Shown one piece after another: positions 1-5,303 of a stretch of 10,000 nt of DNA. How positions within the stretch are numbered: position 1 is the stretch's first letter; every line of letters starts with the position of its first letter. Below the pieces are notes generated by a model. It was not told the origin of the DNA. It saw only the letters and a list, made by a program, of their open reading frames with translations, and searched no databases. Source of the stretch: Bifidobacterium breve (GTDB taxonomy: Bacteria; Actinomycetota; Acidimicrobiia; IMCC26256; PALSA-555); NCBI GenBank assembly GCA_945889545.1, contig CAMDCC010000086.1, positions 1 through 10,000 of the forward strand, in the 5' to 3' direction. A program made the translations under genes and the position numbers.

Positions 1-9
1 AACGCGGTC

Positions 10-996
10 ATGGCAGGGCGCTACTGGGGGATCTGGACCCGTGGGAAGCTTGAGTTGCTCCGCCGATACCTCGAGGCATTCACGACTGCATCGAAACGAC
101 AGCGCGAAATCGTCTACCTCGATCTCTTCGGGGGTCAACCGGAGAACTACGACCGCCTGACTGGCGAGCGCTTGTCGGGCTCGCCGGAGATTGCGCTCAC
201 GACGCAACCGCCGTTCACCAAGTTGCGGTTCTTCGAGCTCGAGCCGAACGCCAGCGCACTGGAAGCCGCCTTACGCGAGAGCTTTAACGACCGGGATTTC
301 GTCGTCTACCCCGGCGACGCGAATGTTCAGATACACGAAGCGCTTGCGGAGCTCCGGCCCGTGAACTGGGCACCGACGTTCGCGTTCATCGATCCGAATG
401 GTCCAGATACGTACTGGACCACGCTTGAAGCGCTTGCGCGTCACAAGCGTAAGGACCTCACGAAGGTGGAGCTCTGGCTCCTGTTCCCGGCAGCGCTCTT
501 CACGCGGAATCTCCCGGTGGACGGAGCGGCACGTCCGGATGATGAAGCTGCGATTTCTCGGATGTATGGATCTGATCTCTGGCAATTGATCTATCAGCGC
601 CGTGTGGAAGGCCTGATCTCGCCGGGCGACGCGCGTGAGGAATACGTCAATCTCATGCGCTGGCGACTTCAGACCGATCTCGGGTACGTGTGGACGCATC
701 CCCTTGAGGTTCTGAATGAACAGGGACGACCGCTCTACCACATGATCTTTGCAACGGACCATGAGGTCGGTGACAAGATCATGCGTCATCTCTACGCGCA
801 GGCAGCGGTTGAATTCCCCGCGATGCGTGAAGCTGCACGCCAACGACGAGCGCGCGACCGTGAGCGTGAAGCAGGAATCATGTCCCTCTTCGAAGAGGAG
901 TTGGATGTGGACCTGCACGCGCCAGTCGCGCGCGGTGAGCGCTTTTACGAGTACGTACCTCCATGGCCACCGCCCGCAATCAGCGACGCGGATTGA
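10..996 (+). CDS. tcmP: TcmP-like three-Cys-motif partner protein (methyltransferase-like fold)
   Basis: A 328-residue protein with the layout of the three-Cys-motif partner family TcmP. It opens with an aromatic block and WTRGKLELLRRYL (about residues 9-21). Rossmann/methyltransferase-like signatures follow: YLDLFGG (about 36-42) in the SAM-binding loop position, FFELEP (about 73-78) at the strand-2 acidic position, GDAN (about 101-104), and FIDPNG (about 124-129) where amino-methyltransferases carry DPPY-like motifs. The C-terminal half is typical of the family in length but has no motif I can name. TcmP genes usually sit beside a radical-SAM-like three-Cys-motif (phage Gp37/Gp68) gene; none is in this window, so the partner should lie just left of position 1. 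The frame is open to the left edge, but the ATG at 10 fits the usual N-terminus. Biochemical role is not established; a conflict or phage-linked nucleic-acid function is inference. The gene converges on the next integrase gene with a 24-bp gap. Confidence 0.78.
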   Translation: MAGRYWGIWTRGKLELLRRYLEAFTTASKRQREIVYLDLFGGQPENYDRLTGERLSGSPEIALTTQPPFTKLRFFELEPNASALEAALRESFNDRDFVVYPGDANVQIHEALAELRPVNWAPTFAFIDPNGPDTYWTTLEALARHKRKDLTKVELWLLFPAALFTRNLPVDGAARPDDEAAISRMYGSDLWQLIYQRRVEGLISPGDAREEYVNLMRWRLQTDLGYVWTHPLEVLNEQGRPLYHMIFATDHEVGDKIMRHLYAQAAVEFPAMREAARQRRARDREREAGIMSLFEEELDVDLHAPVARGERFYEYVPPWPPPAISDAD

Positions 997-1020
997 GGTG
1001 TGCTCGAGCAATTGTCACGG

Positions 1021-2190
1021 TCAGGGTTGGCGGGAGCCGCGAGAGTTGGCGATGAGCCGCGCCGCGAGGGCGTCCGCAGCGCGCCCGTCGGCTCGATCGA
1101 CGAAATGTGCGTAGACGTCCAAGGTCGTCGCTGGGCGCGCGTGCCCGAGCCGGCCGGCGACGAGGCGGATGTCTTCACCCCCGGCGATGAGGGTCGTCGC
1201 CGCCCAGTGGCGGAGGTCATGCAGACGCCACTTCGAGTCGATGCCAGCAGACACTCGAGCCCTCGCCCAGATTCGTGTCAGCCAGTCCGGCGAGCACGGT
1301 CCGCCGTTCCCGGGCTCCAGACTGATCATCCACGGGCCGAGTTCCGCTCGGAGTGCGGACGCGTGTTCCTTGCATTCGTCTCTCCACGAACCGATGAGGG
1401 CGATCGAGTCCGCATCAAGCGTGAGCCGGCGCATCGCGTGCGTCTTCGTCGGGCCAATCGCGATGCTCGTTGGCTTGCGCGTCTCCCGGTTCCCTTCATA
1501 CACAGCCGTGAGGCTCCGTGAGATGGTCAGGAGGTCGCCGTCCAGGTCCTCCCACTGGAGCCCGGCGAGCTCACCTCGGCGCATGCCGGTCACGGCAGCC
1601 AAGCGCAGCGCGAGTCCTGCGAGGAAGCAGTCGGCGTTCGCTGCTTCGATCACCGCGATGACATCTTCGGCGCTCATGGCTCGAACCTGCGGTCGCGCGA
1701 CACGCGGCGGCGTAGCGAGCGTGACTGGGTTCGATCGCAGCCAACCCCATCTGACGCCTTGGCCGAGGGCACGGCGCAACATCGCGTGGTAGTTCCGAAT
1801 GTTCGCGGCGCTCGTGCCACCCGAGTACAGGCTCGTGTACCAACGGTCGAGCGACTCCGTTGTCAGCCTGTCGAGCTGCGTCCCACCGAGAGCCGTCCCG
1901 GTGATCATCCGGATGCGTGAGCGATAGCCGCGCGCGGTCGAGATCGACCAGCTCGGCTCGCCGTGCGAGTACCACGCGTCGAGCAGATCCTTGACGGTCC
2001 GCGCTGTGGTGGTCGGCGCGCCGACGTCGCCCTCGGCTTCCATCTCGGCGGCTGCGGTGAGTGCCTGACGCTTCCCGCCGCGGAGGACGCGCGATCGCTG
2101 TCTCTTGCGACCGCTGACCGGGTCACGGCCGAGATAGACGCGGACCTCCCACACGCCGGGTTGGCGCTCTCTGATCGTTGCCACTTGCAT
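1021..2190 (-). CDS. Tyrosine integrase of the tRNA-Arg-linked element
   Basis: A 389-residue phage-type tyrosine recombinase with all catalytic residues visible: TGMRRGE with Arg204, Lys249 in the beta-hairpin TKTHAMRRL, HDLRH with His324 and Arg327, LGH with His350, and the nucleophile Tyr360 in LDVYAHF. The N-terminus (residues 1-60) is an arm-binding-like beta/helix region with the common VYLGRDPVSGRKR pattern, followed by a SAM-like core-binding domain (about 65-160). It should integrate and excise a circular element by strand exchange at an att site. The ATG at 2190 is supported by an upstream GAGGAAGG-like ribosome site. The gene starts about 95 bp from the 3' end of an intact tRNA-Arg gene on the same strand, the normal arrangement for an integrase beside its attachment site. 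The element it serves should therefore extend left and carry the TcmP gene. It looks intact and functional. Confidence 0.94.
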   Translation of the reverse strand: MQVATIRERQPGVWEVRVYLGRDPVSGRKRQRSRVLRGGKRQALTAAAEMEAEGDVGAPTTTARTVKDLLDAWYSHGEPSWSISTARGYRSRIRMITGTALGGTQLDRLTTESLDRWYTSLYSGGTSAANIRNYHAMLRRALGQGVRWGWLRSNPVTLATPPRVARPQVRAMSAEDVIAVIEAANADCFLAGLALRLAAVTGMRRGELAGLQWEDLDGDLLTISRSLTAVYEGNRETRKPTSIAIGPTKTHAMRRLTLDADSIALIGSWRDECKEHASALRAELGPWMISLEPGNGGPCSPDWLTRIWARARVSAGIDSKWRLHDLRHWAATTLIAGGEDIRLVAGRLGHARPATTLDVYAHFVDRADGRAADALAARLIANSRGSRQP

Positions 2191-2203
2191 CCCTTCCTCG
2201 AAA

Positions 2204-2222
2204 GGTAGGGACGCGGTAGGGA
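2204..2222. repeat. Direct repeat between integrase and tRNA-Arg, candidate arm-type site
   Basis: GGTAGGGA occurs at 2204-2211 and again at 2215-2222, an 11-bp period or about one helical turn. It lies in the leader between the integrase start codon (2190) and the tRNA 3' end (2285). Tandem short repeats in this position are what integrase arm-binding or excisionase sites look like, and they also lie over the likely integrase leader. Two copies of 8 bp are weak evidence alone. Confidence 0.35.
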
Positions 2223-2284
2223 TGACCGGGTGACATCGGCGGTGTGCTGACGCAGATCATTGCTGTGACCTGCGAAAACACTTG

Positions 2285-2325
2285 CGCCCCCGGCAGGATT
2301 CGAACCTGCGCACACGGTTTAGGAA
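2285..2325 (-). other. Predicted attachment site (tRNA-Arg 3' half)
   Basis: Elements that enter tRNA genes usually recombine within the anticodon or T arm and carry an identical tRNA 3' half. The stretch from the anticodon loop to the 3' end of tRNA-Arg(CCT) is therefore the expected att core for the neighbouring integrase. The prediction rests on gene order (tRNA 3' end facing an integrase gene about 95 bp away). The second copy that would prove it should lie left of position 1 and is not in the window. Confidence 0.5.
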
Positions 2326-2356
2326 ACCGATGCTCTTTCCCCTGAGCTACGGGGGC
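2285..2356 (-). tRNA. tRNA-Arg (anticodon CCT)
   Basis: A complete cloverleaf reads on the minus strand. The acceptor stem GCCCCCG (2356-2350) pairs with CGGGGGC (2292-2286), and the discriminator G is at 2285. The D stem is GCTC/GAGC. The anticodon loop TTCCTAA (2325-2319) has anticodon CCT at 2323-2321. The T stem GCAGG/CCTGC encloses loop TTCGAAT. The outermost anticodon-stem pair (27-43) is a T-T mismatch; the other stems are clean. CCA is not encoded. It decodes AGG, a rare codon in GC-rich actinobacteria, and tRNA-Arg(CCT) genes are common integration targets. The integrase gene lies just past the 3' end, so the tRNA was probably restored by the element's own 3' sequence. Confidence 0.93.
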
Positions 2357-2517
2357 GGGGGATGGAGAAAAGGTGGCACAAAACTCGACGCCTCGTAGCC
2401 ATCGGCGTGCTCGGGTGAGGGTAGCGGGGCGTGATCGGTCGCGGTGAGCCCGCGAGGGCGCCGGAACATGCATTGCGACGCGCCGAAGTCCCCGTTCGGT
2501 CCGAAGCTCCGGCTGGC

Positions 2518-3933
2518 TCAGGCGGCGAGTGCGGTGGGGTGTCGTCGGCGGTGGCGGTGGAGCGCGAGGCCGTTGACCATGAGCGCGTAGCCCAGCAGGT
2601 TGAGGAGCTGGCGCTGGTGGCCCACGGAGTGGGCGCGGCGGAGCCAGAGGGTGTCGTCGAGGTTGCGGTTGATGCTCTCGGCGTCGTTGCGGCGTGCGTA
2701 GAGCCGCGCGAAGTCGGGGTCCGTCGGCGCGATGACCCGGACGTTTTCGGTCCGGTTGAGCTTCCGTGCGGCGTCTTCGGGGGTGCCGTGGAGCCGGACC
2801 GTGATCGTCCCTCCACCGAACCGTTCCGGGAGTCGGTAGTCGTTGTACCAGCGGTAGCGGCCGGACTTGTCGGCGTTGCGGTGGGTCCGCACGCGGGCGA
2901 GCTCGGTGAAGTGGACGTCGCCGCGGTCAGTGAGTTCACCGAGTCCTACCGCGCCGCCGCGGGCGTACACCTCGACGTCGCGGCGGGTCCCGTTGGGGAG
3001 GGTGACGGTCTTGGTCTCGAGTCGGGTGCTCTTCTCGACTCGCCGTCCGTCCTTGCGTCGGGGCTGTTTGACGCCGGCCTTCGCCGCGGTGACCCGGTTG
3101 ACCGGGATCAAGCCAAGGTCGCGAAGCAGAGTCTGGTGGTGCACCCCGCGTAGTGCGGTGTCGTAGATCACGCCCTGCGCGCCGGGCACGAGGGGCGCGA
3201 CGCGGGTGAAGCACTCCATCGCGGTCTTGGCTTCGCCGCCGTGGTTCGGCACCCAACCGACATCGAGGATCACGCGCCCATGCACGTTCTCGTTGCGTGC
3301 GGCGACCAGCACGAACTTCGTTCCCCACGCGGTCTCGCCGTCACCTTGGAAGTGCAGTGCCGCGTCGGGCTCGAACCGTTTGGCGAGGATCTCGCCGGTC
3401 TGCGTGTCGACCCGGATGTCGCCCGGCTGGGCTTTGTAGAGCGGCGTGACCACCTTGCCGTCGGCGTGGAGCATCCGGGTGAGGTCGGGATGGGTCCACG
3501 AGCCCGACCCGCCAGGATCGATCAGTCCAACCTCTCGGGCCTGGCCCGTCGCGAGTTCACGGTGCCGCACGCCGAGTGCTTCGAGGATGTCGGGGCGGGC
3601 GAGGTAAGTAGTGCGACCGTAGAGGTAGTGATGCCTGCGCATCGGAGATTCGGGCAGCCACCTCGAAGGGTCCTTGGGGAAGCGTTCGTGAACCAGACGC
3701 CGCACGAAGTTCCACACCACGGGATGCCGGAGTTCGGCTTCGACCTGGCGGGCGCTCTCGTAGACGGACAGCAACGCCTCGTAGACGATCCACATGAACA
3801 CTGGGTACTGACGGCGCCGTCCTCCCCGACTGCGGTCCGGCTCGGGGATCAACGCCGCGAGCTCGTACACCGCAGGGTTGCGCAAGATCGCCTCGACGCG
3901 TTCCAGGGCAGAGACGCCTGGAGGGCCGTTCAC
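2518..3933 (-). CDS. DDE transposase-like protein, coupled to a recombinase-like gene
   Basis: A 471-residue protein from a GTG start. An N-terminal helical region (about 43-80) resembles the N-terminal segment of DDE_Tnp_1/IS4-IS5-IS1182-like transposases. A plausible catalytic triad follows: Asp158 in HADGKVVTPLY, Asp258 in GVIYDTALRG, and Glu419 in RRNDAESINRNLDDTLW. The C-terminus (LLNLLGYALMVNGLAL) matches the helical end of such transposases. The long Asp-Glu spacing, with a Lys/Arg-rich segment (about 285-320), indicates an insertion domain. The start GTG at 3933 overlaps the TGA of the preceding gene (GTGA), so translation is probably coupled; the frame is open further upstream to 4140, but that part only shadows the recombinase-like gene. 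A lone DDE insertion sequence would be bounded by terminal inverted repeats; I could not see any. Cut-and-paste activity is inferred from family, not shown. I do not recognise a named family. Confidence 0.72.
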   Translation of the reverse strand: MNGPPGVSALERVEAILRNPAVYELAALIPEPDRSRGGRRRQYPVFMWIVYEALLSVYESARQVEAELRHPVVWNFVRRLVHERFPKDPSRWLPESPMRRHHYLYGRTTYLARPDILEALGVRHRELATGQAREVGLIDPGGSGSWTHPDLTRMLHADGKVVTPLYKAQPGDIRVDTQTGEILAKRFEPDAALHFQGDGETAWGTKFVLVAARNENVHGRVILDVGWVPNHGGEAKTAMECFTRVAPLVPGAQGVIYDTALRGVHHQTLLRDLGLIPVNRVTAAKAGVKQPRRKDGRRVEKSTRLETKTVTLPNGTRRDVEVYARGGAVGLGELTDRGDVHFTELARVRTHRNADKSGRYRWYNDYRLPERFGGGTITVRLHGTPEDAARKLNRTENVRVIAPTDPDFARLYARRNDAESINRNLDDTLWLRRAHSVGHQRQLLNLLGYALMVNGLALHRHRRRHPTALAA

Positions 3934-4850
3934 TGCTCGCCCCCAGTGGCGCGCCAGTCGAAGCCGATCAAGCGGACGGCGCTGTCGAGACTGCGACAGC
4001 CAAGCGCCCGGGCTACCGCCTCGATCCGCCCCGTGTCGGCAAGCACACGCGCGCCGGCCCACGCGGCAACCGAAACCGGGCGAACGTCGCGCTCGGTCCC
4101 GAGGCCGGCGCGTCGGAACGTCTCGCCGATCGCCTGGCATGACGAGGCCTGACGGCTCTCGGCCGACCCGTCGGCGCCATAGATGAGCAAGGCGGACGGG
4201 TCAGCGTCGCGCCCGAGGTCCCGTACCCGCCGTTCGAGTTGCACCCCGCCCCAGTCTGAGAGACGACCCCAGCGCGCCTCGGTGCGCGGTGAACCATGGA
4301 TCCATACGCGCGCTTTCTCGAGATCCAAGTCAGTGACCCGAAGATGTGGAAGCTCGGCCGTGCGCGTGGTTGCTTCCCCGAGCGCCCATGCTGCTGCGAG
4401 ACGCGTGCTGGTCAACGAGTGCAGCGCCGCCGTCCGGCACAGCGCGACTTCTTCATCGGTGAGCGGACGCGCCGTGCTCTTCGATCGAGGTGGGAGGGCC
4501 ACGTCAACCGTCGGATCGCCCGTAGCCAACCCGAGTTCCCGCGCGGTGCGGAATAACAACCGGACCGCCGAACGACGAAGGTGGCGCGTCGCGATCCCCG
4601 CCGCGATTCCGTCGGAATTCGGAGCGCTCACAAAGGCGCGCACCTGCTCCGACGTGACCTCGTCGAGGCCCCCGACGGAATGACCACTAGCCACGAAACG
4701 GTGGAACCGCTCCAACAGTTCTGTGATCCGGCGGTGACTCTGAGGAGAGAGCGTCCCGCTGGTCGCGAGCTCGCGGGCGATGAGGCCGAACGCATCGGCC
4801 ATTCGCTGTGCGCGCTGCTGCGTAGGCTCGCCCACGTCGGGACTTTTCAC
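3930..4850 (-). CDS. Tyrosine-recombinase-like protein lacking catalytic residues
   Basis: A 306-residue protein from the GTG at 4850. It has an N-terminal helical core-binding-like domain (about 34-115) and a C-terminal part that aligns by eye to tyrosine recombinases. ATTRTAEL keeps Arg163 and Glu166 of box I. ADTGRIEAVARALGC (about 271-285) matches the helix before and including the usual LGH, with Cys in place of His. The HxxRH motif reads V-S-V-A-A (about 259-263), and the nucleophile position falls on Ile295 with no Tyr nearby. Strand exchange therefore seems impossible, and a DNA-binding or targeting role is inferred. GTG 4850 has GGAG four bases upstream; GTG 4898 is an alternative in the same frame (322 residues), only a few bases from the predicted transcription start and so possibly leaderless. 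The stop overlaps the DDE gene start. Even codon use and a full-length frame argue against ordinary decay. Confidence 0.65.
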   Translation of the reverse strand: MKSPDVGEPTQQRAQRMADAFGLIARELATSGTLSPQSHRRITELLERFHRFVASGHSVGGLDEVTSEQVRAFVSAPNSDGIAAGIATRHLRRSAVRLLFRTARELGLATGDPTVDVALPPRSKSTARPLTDEEVALCRTAALHSLTSTRLAAAWALGEATTRTAELPHLRVTDLDLEKARVWIHGSPRTEARWGRLSDWGGVQLERRVRDLGRDADPSALLIYGADGSAESRQASSCQAIGETFRRAGLGTERDVRPVSVAAWAGARVLADTGRIEAVARALGCRSLDSAVRLIGFDWRATGGEQ

Positions 4851-4902
4851 GAGGCTCCGGCCACGGCCCCGGGGTGTTAGCGCACCCGCCGGGGCCACTT
4901 CT

Positions 4903-4918
4903 GCCTATAAGTATAGGC
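4903..4918. promoter_or_regulatory. Perfect palindromic operator candidate in the divergent promoter
   Basis: GCCTATA-AG-TATAGGC is a perfect 7-bp inverted repeat with a 2-bp centre. It lies between the recombinase-like gene (minus) and the helix-turn-helix gene (plus) and covers the -10 element predicted for the minus-strand operon. A dimeric regulator bound here would block that promoter, and the adjacent small helix-turn-helix protein is the obvious candidate. Binding is inferred. Confidence 0.5.
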
Positions 4919-4939
4919 TCCCGCCCTAGGCGCGGTCAA
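4910..4939 (-). promoter_or_regulatory. Promoter of the recombinase-like/DDE operon
   Basis: On the minus strand, TTGACC (4939-4934) and TATACT (4915-4910) are separated by 18 bases and match sigma-70-type -35 and -10 hexamers well. Initiation would be expected near 4903, a few bases before GTG 4898 and about 50 before GTG 4850. The -10 overlaps the palindrome at 4903-4918. Confidence 0.55.
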
Positions 4940-4959
4940 CACTTGTAGGCTTCTCGCCA

Positions 4960-5172
4960 ATGGGCCGGCGAGTCGACGTTGACGAGTTGATCGACTCCCA
5001 TGCCGTCGCAGAGATTCTCGGGCTCGCCCAAGCGAACACAGTGAGCGGGTACCAGCGCCGCTACCTGGACATGCCGCGCCCCGTTGTGGACATGGGCCGC
5101 GGACGCTGCAAACTCTGGTTGCGTTCCGAGGTGGAGCGATGGAAACGTCGACGGCAGCCTTCGGTCTCATAA
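4960..5172 (+). CDS. Small AlpA/excisionase-like helix-turn-helix protein
   Basis: A 70-residue protein. IDSHAVAEILGL (about 10-21) followed by NTVSGYQRRY is a MerR/AlpA-type helix-turn-helix. A wing segment with MPRPVVDMGRGRCKLW and the closing RSEVERWKRRR follow, the pattern shared by AlpA-like regulators and recombination directionality factors. It is transcribed away from the recombinase-like/DDE operon across a shared 60-100 bp promoter region with a palindrome, which suggests autoregulation or cross-regulation. The ribosome site before ATG 4960 is weak (an AGG about ten bases upstream). The last codons form the left half of the att core, and the TAA stop lies in the anticodon loop of the tRNA-Met fragment. 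This places the gene at the very end of a mobile element and fits an excisionase role; a plain repressor is the alternative. Confidence 0.65.
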   Translation: MGRRVDVDELIDSHAVAEILGLAQANTVSGYQRRYLDMPRPVVDMGRGRCKLWLRSEVERWKRRRQPSVS

Positions 5173-5180
5173 CCCGAAGG
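5158..5180. other. Candidate att core with inverted core-type sites
   Basis: CCTTCGG (5158-5164) and CCGAAGG (5174-5180) are perfect inverted repeats around TCTCATAAC, which contains the anticodon loop of the tRNA-Met fragment. Many tyrosine integrases recombine at a roughly 7-bp overlap in a tRNA anticodon loop, with the two stem arms acting as inverted integrase-binding sites. Here the left arm is not tRNA sequence (base 5165 breaks the top of the anticodon stem) but keeps the symmetry, as in an attP or attR site. The integrase at 5272-6462 is the likely enzyme. Confidence 0.55.
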
Positions 5181-5210
5181 TCGTGGGTTCAAATCCCACC
5201 CCCGCCACCA
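5166..5210 (+). pseudogene. tRNA-Met(CAT) 3'-half fragment
   Basis: The fragment reads from the anticodon loop CTCATAA (anticodon CAT at 5168-5170) through the 3' anticodon stem CCCGA, the variable loop, and a perfect T arm GTGGG-TTCAAAT-CCCAC (5183-5199). It ends with acceptor strand CCCCGCC (5200-5206), discriminator A and encoded CCA (5208-5210). A complete gene would need GGCGGGG about 40 bases before the anticodon and a D arm; upstream is the coding end of the helix-turn-helix gene instead. Acceptor position 72 is C, which would pair with G1, favouring an elongator Met (or Ile2 read by modified CAT) over initiator tRNA. This is the part of a tRNA that integrative elements carry as att identity. 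Confidence 0.82.
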
Positions 5211-5225
5211 TCGAGAACCCTTACG

Positions 5226-5251
5226 CCGAGCGGGCCTCCGGGCCCGCTCGG
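5226..5251. terminator. GC-rich hairpin after the tRNA fragment
   Basis: CCGAGCGGGCC (5226-5236) and GGCCCGCTCGG (5241-5251) form an 11-bp perfect stem with loop TCCG. It starts 15 bases after the tRNA fragment and lies 20 bases past the stop of the convergent integrase gene. It can serve as a terminator for either strand, although there is no T-run, as is common in actinobacteria. It may be the tRNA's own terminator carried or retained with the att region. Confidence 0.6.
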
Positions 5252-5269
5252 TCGCGTCCGTGACCGCGC

Positions 5270-5303
5270 GTCTACCGGGTACGTCTACCGGCCTCCGGTA
5301 GAC
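5270..5303. repeat. GTCTACCGG repeats, candidate integrase arm sites
   Basis: GTCTACCGG occurs at 5270-5278 and 5283-5291 (13-bp period), and its inverse CCGGTAGAC at 5295-5303. The last two form a 9-bp hairpin with a 3-base loop. They overlap the 3' end of the integrase gene, 60 to 90 bp from the att core, a normal distance for arm-type sites. Related copies lie before the integrase start at 6489-6508. Confidence 0.45.

Noticed and set aside
1001..1010. Palindrome TGCTCGAGCA between the TcmP and integrase genes
   Set aside because: Ten bases without spacer or context; expected by chance at this length and base composition.
2483..2505. CCGAA/TTCGG/CCGAA alternating repeats downstream of the DDE gene as a terminator
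   Set aside because: Only 5-bp stems, with no T-run and a 1-base loop in one pairing; could be chance.
3934..4140. Extension of the DDE protein by 69 residues to an upstream start
   Set aside because: The extra residues are Arg-rich and out of frame over the recombinase-like gene; the overlapping GTGA start is the natural choice.
3241..4152. Plus-strand open frame of 303 codons opposite the DDE and recombinase-like genes
   Set aside because: Low-complexity product without motifs; the minus strand carries the coherent proteins.
5166..5210. Initiator tRNA-fMet identity for the fragment
   Set aside because: Acceptor position 72 is C, which would pair with G1, whereas bacterial initiators have an unpaired 1-72; the CCC in the anticodon stem alone is not enough.
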